NCBI GenBank assembly: GCA_025642065.1 | Contig: JAODUP010000018.1 | Location: forward strand, 864,501-928,500 | Reading direction: 5' to 3' | Length of the DNA: 64,000 nt | Source of the DNA: Paralvinella palmiformis | Taxonomy: Eukaryota; Annelida; Polychaeta; Terebellida; Alvinellidae | In this document: piece after piece, positions 1 to 14,900 of the stretch | Layout of the letters: each line of letters starts with the position of its first letter | How positions within the stretch are numbered: position 1 is the first letter of the stretch | The notes under the pieces: model-generated | What the model saw: the letters and a program-made list of their open reading frames with translations, nothing else | The model's database searches: none | Told to the model about the DNA's origin: nothing | Program-made: the position numbers and the translations under genes

Positions 1-1860
1 TGTGCGTGTGTGTACGAGATTTTCTGTATGATAATTCCTATCTTATGTAATGGAAGTTTTATCTGATGACTGAATAAATTGTTCTGATTAAAACGATTTA
101 CTCATATCTTCCTCAGTTACGAGAAGAGACTTTTTTGATTAGAATTAAATCATGAAGAGTTGAATGATGGTCGGCTAGGTGAGGATGAACGGTGTGAAGC
201 CAGGTGATGTCTTCTGACTGAACCACTTGTCCGTGTCATTTAAAACTACTTAAAATTAATTCAGTGGCTTGCAGTTTGCCAGTTGTCACTACGCAACAAT
301 TGTGGTAAAAGAAAATTAATGTTTCCCTGACAATCAATAGCTATTCAGGGAATGTGATGGTACTGGAGACGTTTTTGTTTGTTTCACCTCTCACGTGATT
401 GTCGAGTAAGCAAACTTTATTTTACTTAAGGCGGAACAAAAATTTAAAGACGTAATATGAAGTTATTGCAAAACGTAATTGTTCCTAGTTGGAGCCGAGG
501 CTTTGTTGGTCAATTGAACAAAAATCTAAAACTGTTAATTAATGATGCGTGAAGAAATTTTACAACAAGAATGTGATATATTTTTACGGTTGATGATAGA
601 CTGATATTGTTGCATTATATAACAATGTTGGTGTATTCTGTTGCAGTAGTTTATGCTTTCTCTACATGCTGAATACAGGAACTGATTTTGGTACGTTCAA
701 CATGTTGTTGTTGTCATAGTGATACATGTTCAGCAGTGTTTTGGGTTTACTCGTGTGCTGGACACTACTCAGTTGATAAACCAGTTTTTTTACTGTGTTC
801 ATAGTTTTAAGTAAAATTGGAAATCATTCTGAACTGGGGATGTATCATTTTCAGCATGTAATTTTTATGATGTTGTTGTCGTATTTTTGATTACTAGATT
901 TGATGTTTATTTATAACACAAACATTTTGTTTTCATTGGTTGGGCTATTATTACAACAGATGTTATGTTAATTATTGTACACATTTTTGCAGTTCATTTA
1001 ATGAGACTTACAGTGAACCATGCATTATAGATAAAGACATGCTTAGAAATATGAATGGGAATCCGGGTACTAGTTCAGTCTGCGCAAATGCCATCGCTGA
1101 TGTCATTCATGTTAGAACTGATCAATTGATTGCATTATGTGATACAAGGGTAGTGTTCAATGAATCATTGTTAAATAGTTTTAATGTAGGTTTTCTTATG
1201 TGGCAATAAAGTGCACATCGTTAAATTGTATATGAGAGATCATTATCATGTTACGTAAAACTGCAAAATACTTGTCGGTTATATGTCCTAAAATTGGTTG
1301 TTTAAATCTGTAGTGCATGTATTCTTAGTTTAAGAACTGTGTGTGTGCATTTTCACAAAAGTGTATGCTAGCTCAAGGATAAAAGCATGTAGTGGGTGAA
1401 TGACTGGTCAGGGAAATGAATGTTAACTAGTATCATGTTGTTAAGCTACAAGTTCAATCAAGTGATTATGTGTTGAGAGTGTATGGATGCTGGGAAGATC
1501 CAAAATGTGTACCAGTAATTTTTGCAAACACAATTGTACTGAGCATGGGAACAATTGTATAGAAATAAACACATTCCCAAATAATGCGTTTCTGTGTTGA
1601 AATGTGATCTGCGGAAACTAATTACTCCAGTATGCACAAAACTAATTTTCACACCGTTGCCGTCATCCAAGCCCATCTGCGAACCCCAGTGCAAAATGTC
1701 TTGTAGTTTTCTGCCCATCAACCAAAGTGTTCAAGTTTGTTATAATTCTGATATTTATTGAGACAATGTTCAAAATGGATAAATATGGCTAATCTACTGT
1801 GGATGTGATTTCTTCTTTTTTTCATGCTAAAACTTCTTGATTTCTGGGAGGTTGCAACTC
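1..1860. other. No gene seen; T-rich flank, possible 3' end of an off-window plus-strand unit
   Basis: No open frame here resembles a known protein. The plus strand is T-rich up to about 1,850 and then turns A-rich, the pattern seen in the introns and UTRs of the genes in this window on their transcribed strand. AATAAA-type signals occur on the plus strand near 74, 1,205 and 1,564. It could therefore be intron or 3' UTR of a plus-strand gene that starts left of the window and converges on TDG. This is an inference from base skew only. Confidence 0.3.
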
Positions 1861-4800
1861 GTTAGCAGCAACCAGCTAGACTCGCTCCATCCACATACAG
1901 GATGTCGGGAGATTTCCATTTCATAGCTAATAGTCACTACAGGATATATATTAAAATTTAGAGCCTTTGTTACTGGTTAACAAGCAAGAAGTTTAAGCAC
2001 ACATAGGACTGCCGTCACACAACAATCCTACCAACCTATCCACAGATGACACAGTGACAACGACCACATTTTTATACATACAACTTTATAGGCTTTGTTC
2101 CATTATGTCTGGTGAAAAATAGACACACCAACCAACAATACAATAATAGTTATACTAAGATCCATAAAATACAAACATTATAAAAACCAGTCATGGATTA
2201 AGTCATGACAAGTCTTCCAATAGACACACCTCCACGTATGACAGTGATAGGAGCGATGTGTTCAAGACAGTTAGATATAAGTATGCACAGATGTACACAT
2301 ATCGTCATAACAGATCATCATGTACAAACAAACACACACATACATACCTACACACGCCCTGCGCAAGCAACTTAAAAAATAAAGGACTGATGAAAACTGT
2401 GAAATATTCTTCCTGTAGACAGATATTTACACGGCTGAAGATATACGTAGAAGGCAGGCACAGTGATGAAAAAGAATAATTGAAGAGTCTATATTATAAA
2501 AAAAAACACGAGCTATAATAAGGAATGATTGATTTTTAGTCAGCAGTTCACGCAGTCACCCAACAATGCTGGCTCCAAAGGAGACGTCAGCAACAGTCAA
2601 ACACACTAGGATTATATAGTCCAGCAATTTCATTGTAGTTCAATGCAAACGAAAACTTGGCACATCCTGATTGAACAATAAAATCTCTAAGATACCATAA
2701 TACTAATATAACAGAATGTTAGCTATAGGCATGTCTAAATGCTGACAAGACATATTACACATTCCATACATTTCATGCTGATAACAAACAAATTGCACAC
2801 ACACACACACTAAATACATAATTTGAAACATGTATATTACATTATAAATCAGTGTGCCAAACAACTACTTGAAGAACAATAACAACGTTATGGACGTTAT
2901 CGCGTGATAACCAGCTGCTGAGTATGGACACATTTCAGGGCGTCAACATTCACGTCACACATTGTACGCTATAATCCGACCTCATCAACATGCAGCAATC
3001 TGTGGGGAAGCGTGCGGTCACTGTGTCAGTCAGTAACTCACGAGGACAGCACAACATTAATCCCTTGCCGCACTGTGGTTTAATGAACAGAAGACTAAAC
3101 AAAAAAGGAAATTATACTCCCACAGAATACTCCGGTGAACACGTGTGGCAGGCATGATGATAAGAAAGCCTTCCTACGAGTTACTCATGCGCTCATCGAG
3201 AGGCTCAGTCAACAAAACAAGATATGTAAATAAACAAATCTGTACAACTTCATTTGATCGAATAAAAGCTTGCATTAAATATATTAAATGACAACAAAAA
3301 ACGTAAGAGTCGTCATTAGCTAGAATGAACAAGCATCCATACATTGCTACCTAATATAACATTAATAAATAGTTAAATAATTCTCGCCTGCGGTTACATC
3401 TTCTGAAGATCTAGCTCCATGTTATGTCACGACACACCAAAGCCATCTTAGCTTGATGCATATTTCGGTTCAGAAAGTCCCAGTGTTATTATCAGGAATA
3501 AATCTATGTAAATGCTTGGAGTATGGATGGTGCGAAAATGAGTCTTGAGGCAAAATAACGAGTTTTAAAAATGTTCTTGTCCTGATAAATGAAACCCACA
3601 ACTTCGTCCGACCATTGCTCTGTGAAAGGAAAACATCACCAAGACGAAAAATATAGCGAACTTCTAACAAATGGATGACAAACTAAACAACTCAGTGAAA
3701 ATAATAACCAATCAACTGCTGCCATCTAAGACGAATGCTTAAACACGTGCTCATGTTACATACTCAGAAAACATTACAGAAGATTTCCACTATCTGTTAT
3801 TGTGACTAGACTGTTGCCATAGCAACAAAGTAACATAGCAAAATAATTCAGATATATGGCGGTATGATTTTAAGCCCATATAGCAACTATTTATTATGCT
3901 CAGTGGTGCTAGATGCATGAAGACCTTTTGGATAGCTCAGAAAAGACAAGTCACAATGGGACATCTTAAAAGGCTCGGCACGTGGAGTTCTGCTCATTGT
4001 GTACGGTTAATATGCGACATCGTCTGGAAATGTCTAGCTCCATTATTGGGAACACATTTTTCATTAGTTACATGGTGGGGGCCATTGTTGCTATAAAACC
4101 ATAAACGAGTCATGACATAAAAGAAGACTGGAATGTAACCATGCTATAGAAATTTCCTCAACACAGAATTATGCTTAAACAGATCAGCCGAGTTAAAAAT
4201 AATACGCATCTTGGCAAGTGTATCAGTGATACTGGTGTATCAGTGATTAATCTCTAGATGTACGAATACCTCACAAATACATCATGTTATTACACCAAAG
4301 ACCAGTATTATGTTTAGTACTGTATTATCACCGCCTGGTAGTCTTTTTCTTATTTATGCAGTCAAATGAAACCCTCTATTGATTATTTTTATTAGTAAGG
4401 ACTGAAATTAATAGTTGCTAGAAATATGGCTGAAAATGATGCAAAACTGTGAAAGACAGACCATCGAAGTGAGAACTGCATCGTTATGGTGAAAATGACT
4501 CAATATACCAGTAGATGTATCCATTAAAGTATACTAATCAAGTATACCAATCACAACAACAACATGTATGCTGCATGCAAGCATGTGCACACACAAACAC
4601 ACACAAACACACATTCATGCACAAACGCAATGTACATCAGTTTTGTTGACCTTAAATATTGCATTCTGTTTTGGAAGAAATGCATGGTTAATTTTGTTTA
4701 ATAACAGGACAGAAGGTTATCCCTGAGTGTCATAACAGGTCATAGTTATATAAAAAACAGCCAATATTGTGTCATGTATACAATGATATTAATATATGAT

Positions 4801-6978
4801 GTAAATACAATACAAAGTCACCATGCTTCATGATTCAAACTGCTGCAATAATGCTGATAATAATGATTAACTGAAAAGTGCCGCATAATTTGAGAAAACC
4901 ACAAAGAAACATAATAATAATAATATGTTTGGGGTTCTGCAGGATTAATTAGTACAGTCCTTTACACGATTATGCAAAACAAATATAAACTTGATAGAGT
5001 ACGTCATAACGCTGTATAGATTCATGAAAACATAATTCTTAACATGCCATCTTAATCCATGCAACACAGACAATACAAGCAGCAATGATAAACCAACTCA
5101 GCGTCTGGGTTATTAAAAATGGTCACGTTACAAAATATAGGTATGAACGTGGGCTAACACTTACTTCATTAGTGGGATGGATTAATGTATGTGGTAATCA
5201 TCAGCCTGATAGAAACATGATCCAGACACGACATCAATAATGTACTCATCACACACATTCAGTACACCATGGAATTAATCACTCCATTCTGTTGCCACTA
5301 CCACCACCATATTACTATAGCTACCAAATCAAATATTAGGCAGTTCGGTCAAAAGATATCATTATATATGTGAGCTGGTTTACCAAACAGGGTTATCATC
5401 AAGTGATACACTAAGTAGGCTTAGCTGACACACACACACACACACCGTTACCATGTATAGTAATTAAATACATTTCCAAATTGAAACACATTCATTCCAA
5501 GGATTTGCTGTTTATTACTCAGCAAGTAGTGTGGGCTTGGTGTACCTGCTGATAATGATTATTTTCTTATGGAAAATTCAGCTGTGAAAATATGCTTTAA
5601 TGACAGGCTGACATATTACACACACACACACGCGCGCACCATATGAGTGATGTGTTTGGCTAGAAATTACAGAAGGTAGTTATTAAGAGCAGGACATGTT
5701 ATCCAAGATGATAAATACATAATTTTAATATAAAGGGTTAGTTTAGTTAAGAAAATATCATAACTGTATCATTACAACATATTATATCTTCAGTATTACC
5801 GTAGTATGCCTGATAATAGCAAAGAAAGAGCATAACTTATAAATTGTTAGCTTTCAGATGAGGTATTTCAAATGTGCTAACTTAGAGATTCTAGAATCAC
5901 TGAGTCAAGCTTGAAGATGATATCAAAAATACCAGTGAATGCCTCCCCCCCCCCCCACACACACACGCACACAGAGCTAACTAGAGTTAATGCCAAGATA
6001 CCACTGGAGCCCAGCTGCTCTAATCAAGTGGAATATTGCAGGATTAGCTCTAATCAACCAAAGCCAGTGCACGGTTCTGCGATGAATGTGTCATTATGTT
6101 TCAAACTTAACTGCACCACAATCAGAGCAGCTGACATACAGTGACACCAACCCAGTCAGTTTGTTATGTGTCTACGGACAGATTCATTCAGTGGGCATTA
6201 CTTATCTACCTAGAGCAGGAGCTGTTGTGGAGGGAAAGAGGTTCTCTATGGAGCAAAATCAACGAGTGCAAAATGTAAGGTTTACCATTCAAGCTCAGTT
6301 ATTCAATCTTGTTTCGTTTTCTGAAACAATACAACAGAATAACATCAGATTTGATGCAAACATTAATGTGACATTTCTAAATAAAACGATACTGAACTTG
6401 TATAAAATCGGGGATGGCCAACGGCATACACCGTTAGATAGTGAGGTTTAGCCGAGGGATCAAAGAAGTCTTATTAAGTATTGGTCATTGAATTGTTGAA
6501 GAAACACGACAGTCTATTTTCGCTCAATCTGACCACTGTACAAATTACACACCATTCATATAGAAAAATTATACAAAGAATAAACAGCCAACATATAAAT
6601 AAATAAATAATAAGTAATATATACACACAACCATAAATTTACTGGTTAGGCATTCTCATCATGTTTTCGTGTATATTTAATGTTCGTATATGTGTGTATG
6701 TTAATAATTGTTATAGTAACACCATGGGAGCATACATAACTGGCAAAAGAACACCCAAATCATGAGTGTATTGACACACACACACATGCATACACACATG
6801 CACAGAAAGAGAGATGCACATACATGAAGGTTACACATATTTGGTCACAGAAGAACTAACATGAACAACTGCTGGTTCTGAATATAAAATATACAGGCCT
6901 TTCTACCTGGTAGCATGATAGTACAAATCACACACACACACACACACAGAGGATAATATTACAATGGTGGTGATGCAG
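1861..6978 (-). other. TDG 3' flank and probable 3' UTR; no coding sequence seen
   Basis: This is A/C-rich plus-strand DNA downstream of the TDG stop codon. It holds short (CA)n runs near 2,797, 4,590, 5,431, 5,620, 6,775 and 6,930 and a C12 run at about 5,946. Minus-strand polyadenylation candidates include ATTAAA near 6,675 and AATAAA near 5,508; neither can be chosen from sequence. The longest frame (6,086-6,451 plus, 121 codons) has no recognisable domain and was not accepted as a gene. Confidence 0.5.
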
Positions 6979-9900
6979 TTAGCCAAAGCCCATTGATTGT
7001 CCAGGGCCACTGTTATATTGATACGGGTAGGGCTGATGAGCCTGAGGGGTGTGCTGTCCTGTGGGGTAGGAGGGAGACAGGGGACCCGGAGTATGTGGAG
7101 GACCTCCTCGGTTTGGTGATAGGTTGTTCTCATTGGAAGGACCCTGCTGCGGAACATAACTCGGGCTGGAATAACAGTGGCCATTGGCTCGACAGGATGG
7201 ATTGCTGTTTGGCAACTGGTGTGGCGATAGTGATGAGTTCGAGCCGTTGGTACGGTAACCCGTAGGACTTGGCAGGGAGTTTGTGGAAGGAGCTGGCGCA
7301 CTATTGAAGTGTGATCCATACTGTGATGATGAGTTGTTACAGGCAGCACTGTGCCACGGGGCTGGATGACTTACTGTTGGCAGCTTCGGCGCCGGGCAGC
7401 CGGTGAGATATGATTGACCGGCAAACGTGTTTGCCGTGATACCGTAGTTTGCCAACTCATTGAGGTCCTCCTGCTTGATAAGCATGTGTGATGATGTGAA
7501 CAGGCCATCCAATGAGGCCTGCTGGCCTGGTGGACCGGACAGAGCTTGTAAGCCAGAGATGCCAACGTGCTGCTGCCATGGGAAGCCTAATGGAGGACCC
7601 AGTGATCCAGGATGAACGAACTGAGACATCCCATGATGAGCAGAGTTCATGGCGCTCATGGCCAAGTTGTCGAGACTGTCATTCTCGCATGATTTTCGTT
7701 TCAGCCCCTTCTTCTTGTCCTTGCTGTTGGCGATCGCTGCTTCCTCTTTCAACTTTAGTGCCTTGTCTTTTTTTGGTTCAACCTTCAATTCAAGGTCAGG
7801 AAAGGTCACATCGGCCTCATTCAGTTCCTTTATTTCACCGCGGACGTGATCACGTAACTTCTTCAGAGCAACATAAAATGGTACCTTATCTACAGCTCTC
7901 GGTAACTGAGAGCACCTAGCACTTGAGGAAGGCATAACATAAACAAACTGAAAGAGAAAAAGCAACAAGTTACATGACTGACAAGAAAACCACACAGGAC
8001 ATAAATAATTTTATGAATCAAAACATAGCTGCCACCGGCTGTCTTGTTATGTTAATCTCTACAGGATCTAGCACAAATAAAACAAATCTTTGGCAGCCAA
8101 TATCTTTTCCAGATGATTCTACTAACAGTGACCTTTGCTGGCATTATAGGTCACTTTATCACTTATATCTTGCAATTTGTACCTAATATTTATTTATGTG
8201 GGTAGAAATGTCATAATAAATTTTTGATTACATGGAACAGTCTAAGTTGGCCACCATGTGATTAATTAATTATACAGCAGATTGTGTAAGCAAGCTTGGC
8301 ATTGGTCATGCAGAAAGTGGTGACGTTACACACATCACTGAGCAGAACTCGAACAAGACAGATATAAATGTCAATGAGTTCAGTACACAACTCTGCCATT
8401 GATTACAATGTTTTTAGCATTTAGTAAATCACAGATCTGATAAATTTTAAATATAAATTTTATTAAGGAATTGAATATTTTGATTAATTTGATTTAAACA
8501 CACATGATAATAACCACAGAAGGCCAACCTAAAGTTAATCAGCACAATTAAATGATGCCCGAGTTCTGACCAAAATTGATTGCTCACCGTATCTGTGCCC
8601 GGTATCTTATCTGGCTGCTTACCAATGTAGAAATTCTTGTGACCACAAAATATTTCATAAATACCTGCAAAAGTTTATTAGAGCATTTTTGCAACAAGAT
8701 CTGCATTTATGCCAAAAATAACACCATGACAACAAATGCAATTCTTTAACAATAATTTCAGACGTTAGGTACCAGTTCACATACCTTTTCCATTGAATAC
8801 GACTATTTTAGGCTTGTACTTCTGGATTTTTTCTAATAAAACATCACCACCAGCTTTTATTTCTTTTCTGAAATAGAAAAGAGATGTACTACATCACAAG
8901 TGGGTATCATTAAAAAATGGTACTCTCTACTGAACAGACGAGGGACGAATTCTGCCAATTAATTCCAGTTCCAGAGATGAAATTTAAAATGCGGAATTGT
9001 GAGAGACAGACTTGGAATACGAATGAGAAAAATTTCCATTTCATAACACAAACTAAATTCTAATTGTTGAAATTGAAAGCTTTTTTTGACTAACAGAATC
9101 AGTAATAAAATAACTGGTACATCATAGTAGGATTGATTAATGTTATGTGAAATTGAAAGTAATAAAAATTTATTTTAAAATGCTGTATTCAAAAACTGGA
9201 ACTGTCTAAATAGTTGACATATCTTTTATTCACCGGTGAATGAGTGCTGCACAAGAATGTATTGTAACAACAACAAATTTTAGATCAGCGAAACACAACA
9301 AACAATGAATACAATGTGTTCATAATATATACACAAATAGGTTATTATGCTTACTTTGTTAGATCAACACTTCCTCTAGAGGTCCTTTCTACTATGTTAG
9401 TAAATCCTATACCATATTCCTTAAGTTTATAGTCATCATAGGCATTCATTGGTTCTGGGATCAGGCCAGATAGATACAAACACTTCCCTGTAGGTGACAA
9501 CAAATATATACAGCTATATATGACAGCTATTTGACGTTTACAAGACAGTACACAAATACACCCACACACGCAGCCAAATCTCAACAACAAATAACAGGTA
9601 CACTTACACATATGGTTGCCTGGTCCAGCATAGTGATGACCGATATAAGCTGCCGTCAGACCTGGGTTAATACCAACCTAGAGAACACAACAAGATTTTA
9701 TTTATTTTACACACTCAACTAGATTCAATCCCTGCTTAAAACCTAACACAACTTGGTAGCTGCAGTCTAGCGTTTGGTTCTTTGATTCAAAATGAGACCA
9801 AGACTGATGGACAGCTCACTGCATAATAATAATTACAAACTTCTATACCCCCACTATCCTCAAAAAATAATTGAGCACAGTGGTGCACCTAGTATAGGGA

Positions 9901-11958
9901 TTGGGCAATCTCATAGTCAAGGTACAATGCAAAATACCAAGTCTGAAAAGGTCAGTTTTCAAATGGTGATAGAAAGAAACTATGCTGTTTTCATGTAATA
10001 TGTTCATTGAGTGAGTTCCAAAGACTAGGGACAGCAAATGAAAAAGCATGAATCCCAGCATGAGTTTTAACCTTGGAAACAGACAATAAGTGAAAAGATG
10101 AATGGAGTACTCTGGGCATGGGTGCTAGAGAAAGCATGGAAAATAGATATGAAGGTTTTCTGGAAGAAAGAGTGAAATGTTGCGAGATTGAACAGGGACC
10201 CAATGAAGAGATTTCAGGAGTGGCACAGAATGGGGGAAAAAACAGGAGACCGAGTGACAACCCTAGATATGAAGTACTGAACTCACAGAAATTTAGAATA
10301 TCCTTAGATGCAATACAGTGGTGAATTAAAGTGGATGACATACATGTAGCAATAATAACTGAAAAGTTCACGTTCCAAATAAAATAACTAACAACATTGT
10401 ATTAGTATCAAGCTTTTAGTAAAAACAGAGTTAATTGAATAGTTTAACTTCAGGGACAACATTAAAGGGGCAGTTCACCCTAAGAAAAAAATTCTTAAAT
10501 ATATAATGCTTAGAACAGTAGCAAAAATTCCACAATAATAATCACGAAATATACCCGATATCATAGATATAGGGAAATGATTCAAATTACTGGAGGTCCA
10601 CCATTATGACTGCACCAGAAGTCAGATTCGAAGCCAGGAATGAGAAAACTGAAATGCTCTGACGTCACACAGGCGCTCTCTAGACTGACCCAGATTATAG
10701 TTTATCTTGAGCGTTAATATCTGAGCCATTTTGAATCATCTTCCTCTTGTCAGGTTCCTTCTGGCTCAAACTGATATGGCTGCATGTCATTCATGACGTA
10801 ATTTTAACAAGATAATTGTGTTATTTTCTGGAATAATTCTTTGCTCACACTTGTTTACATGCTTCCAGCCAAACTGCTGTGTTCAAGTGACGTTAGCATT
10901 TAGGAGTTTCCGGTCTCAGTCTAGCTTTAAAATGGCAGCGCCCACTGGCCATTAAAAGTTAATTAATCAGCACTTTGAGCTGGGTTATTTAATATGTGGG
11001 TGATCATTTACATATTTTGACATTATTTATGATATTTGTGAGTATAGCTATGTTAGTCCTGAAATTTGAAATGAAGGTGAACTATCCCATTAAGGCAGTT
11101 TTTGTAACTATTAAATGCAATCCTTGCAGGGCTGATCAGCTCAGACATCTAGAGCTTAGCATAAAATTTGGCACTTAGCAGAATAATACATATTTGTAGT
11201 TACTTATGAAAATTTTAACAACATTTATAAAACATCAACACAGTTCTATATTTACGGTGACATGTAAGAAGCATGTTTTACATTCATTTGACAAAACTAT
11301 GCTTATTTAGAAAAATAGCACATCTGTGTTCAACCGCATTATGAGAGAATTTAACTGTTCAAATTCCCTCCCCCCAAAAAGGATTTATATCAACAAGCTG
11401 TTTAGTTCCACAAGTATCATGTATTATGGTCGCAGAATTACCAGGGAAAAAACCAGAGCTTGTGCACTTCTTGTAAGTTTTAGTTGCCAAAAAGCTGCTT
11501 TCAGAAAATTCACATCATCATGCTGTAGTCAAGCAAAATACAACAAACAGAAAACATAATTCAATACATCTTACAATGAGGATGTCCAGATTATGACATA
11601 AATGATCTGGTAAAGTCCGCTTCATCACCTCCTCCTCGGTCATCCCATTGAAGCGATCTCTTTTTTTCTTAACTGGCATAGAATCTGTCAATGTCTCCTG
11701 TTTAATCTCCTTCTTAACGATATCGGTGCACGGCTTCTTGTCTACTGGCTTCTTGGATTTCTTGTTAGCAGCTGAGCTCGTTGTTGTGGTTGTGGAAGAA
11801 TTAGTGCTTGTAGAAGACTGAGAGCAATTCTGGTAACTGTATGAGGAAATGAACAATCCTATTACAATGGGTTATTTATGTCAAAAATTAACAACTGAAC
11901 TAATCATATTTCAGTTGTCAATGTTTCATAACATTCCTACTTTTACAGACCTGGATCA

Positions 11959-11999
<41 letters not shown>

Positions 12000-14900
12000 C
12001 ACACACACAAACACACCAGTAGCAGTTTATCAAAAGCTACATGTAATTATATAAATGGATAAAGAGGTAAAGTAACATTTTTAACAGTAGTTCTTACAGC
12101 ATTATCTATGTGTTCAGGATTTAATTCATACATCAACTACTTCAGATTTATATTACCCATTAAACAGCACTAACCCTGTATTCTGTATTTCTTGTTTTAT
12201 CATGGGGATATTGCTGGTAGACTGTGGTGATCTGCTGGGAGGGGCACCTCCGTGTGGAGGATGAGTGAGGGGTGGAGGTAGTCCTGGCAGCGGATGAGGT
12301 GTCATACCATTCATGGCCAGTTGACCAGGAAATGCTGTCATCATGCCCATATGTGGACCAGGGTACATGCCATGGTGCATGGACATAAATGGTCCCATTC
12401 CACCACCGGCACAATATGGATTTGCCATGTTGGAGTTATTCAGTGTCCTACAAAATAGAAAAATTAAAAACAATAAACTGGATACCCAATCCTTCTATGC
12501 CTGCACACCATACATAGAAAATCATCAAATCAAATTACAGGTGTGTTCAAAATAATTTTAAATACTATTGTTACATTTGTCTGATTATGCGATATAGAGA
12601 ATGTGCTTCCCAACCAACAAAGGAATTGAAATACAAATAAAATGACTGATTCCCGTCAGATACAAACACTTAAAAGGCATAAACACATTTAATTTAGCCC
12701 ACGCATAATGCATGCGGGCAGCCAGACAGATGCATAGATATTCACTAAACAAATAAATGTCTTTACAATCTCACCACATGTATAAGGTATGGTGTTTTTA
12801 TGTCTTCATCTTGAACAATAAGCATTTACTTTATGTGTGTAGAAACAACATTCACAGACTACAGCGTTTTATTAGAGCTACAACAAATTAATTACCAATC
12901 TGGAGGTTCATCTTTTATTTTCAGGGCAAGCTTGTCAGATTTGCTGCTAATATTCTGACCATTTGACATTGAAGCATCGGACTTGTACTTAGTTGGAGGC
13001 TGCATGCCGTGGCTGTAATAAAACATCATAAAGTAAATATTGCTACATCTCAGATGAACAACATAAATTAATATAAATGACTATGTAACAAGGAAATTTA
13101 GATATAACTAAATAATTGTTGGAAATTATGTAAGAACTGAATACAGGCATTTTAAGCAGCCAGAATGTGAAATTTTTCAACCACAATAAATATACATGTT
13201 ATAATATTTGAACTATTTAAAGGAAACAGCCTATCTAGTACATCCTATGATGATGATGATTGATGTTTTACAGCCACTTTTGTGCACAAGGTAGGCTAAA
13301 TGGGCCGAGCGACTTCCAAAGGTAATGAGACGAAGTTAGTACATCCTATGAAAAAATAGGATAGATGTGGGAATGAAAAAAAAGGAGTATTATAACAGTT
13401 CTGTTTGTAGGTAAATAATGTGGAAAGGCAAAATGTTCAAAACACATGTGGGAAATTCCACCCTGATGGATGTTACACTCTTATGCGCAAGAAGTCTTCA
13501 ACCACTCTGATTGCTAGAGTGACGTCCTAGGATTGGGACAATGAATAATCTGTAACTAGTTAATGTTGAAATCTATTTGGAACCACAGGAGAACAGTGCT
13601 TAGAAATATCTACGGTTTTAAGGCTCATCAGAAATGTCTGTGGTGGACGTTACTTCAAAAGGGAGATGCATGAAAGTTAACTAACTTAATAAATTATTAA
13701 ACCATACAAATGATGTTTTCCTACTGGAGTGAAGGGTGGGTGTAGAAGTCTATCCAATAAAATTTAGACTGAAGCAAAAATTGTAAAAAGACTCTTAACT
13801 GTGCTGTATGTTAAGGATGTTACATTTTTGGTCCACTTATAGAGCTGTTCAGTGTGCATAAAAACCAATACATTGTCCATTGCTTGTGATGATAAAAGCA
13901 TTCTAATGCATGGTCCAGATCATGATTTAGTTTGTGATCGCCTTCAACTAAATTATCATATGCTAGATTCAAAGATTTAAAAAGTCATGCAATGCTTTTG
14001 AGAATTTACTAATTTATTCATAATCTTTTGTACAACATCAGTCTCCGATTATTTAAAAAGTTCATTTAAAAATAACCAAGTCTCCACAAATGTTACAAAT
14101 GGGTATGTAAAAATTATAAAGTTTTAAGTACACCAATATCATATCCATATTTAGATTACTATCAGAGATTAAAATCATTCCACAAAGGTTGCAGCAGTAG
14201 CTGGTATTTTCTGGCATGTATTCGCAAAGATTTACCTAATTTTATATGCCATAATTTATCATATTCATGACCAATATGGTCTTTTAACAGGATACAGTTA
14301 ATTAAAATTGAGTGAAAAATCCCCCCGCTTTAATTAATTTTTTAATTAAGTGGGGTTTTTTTTGGTGAAGATTGTATCTTCCCTAGCTGGCCATTTCTAG
14401 ATGATCCCAGTTGAATGTATAATGCCTATTTTAATAATTCCCACAACGTATCTACTGTATGCCTTCTGGAAATAATTTATGATTACATTTCACAACCCAA
14501 CAGTCACCAACTTGGAATAATTTCAAAATAGCAAGAATAGTTAATTATATAATGTATTTTTTTTCTTCAGGATGAAACTGGCATTAGTTTTTCTTAACAA
14601 TAACTTGTGCAATGAACAAGAAAAATTTATAAAACGATAACACCACTGACAAAAAAAATGTAATTTAGTGTTTCTTCCTTTCAGCTGCCTCTTAAAATAT
14701 ATAAAAGGATACAGTGGTTCAATTTGTGTTGTCAGCTGATTGGCACTTTATCTTCAATCATTTACTATAATCAGCTGGTGCCAAATGATTAACTTTCAAT
14801 TGTATAATTGATTAGAATGTATACGAGTATGAAAAGGATCTGATTTATTCTAGAATATAGATCATGAATCTATTTTTAATCATGCAGATTGGACATAAAT

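Noticed and set aside
6086..6451. 121-codon plus-strand frame
   Set aside because: No domain, no splice context, lies in the TDG 3' flank and has no codon pattern of a conserved protein.
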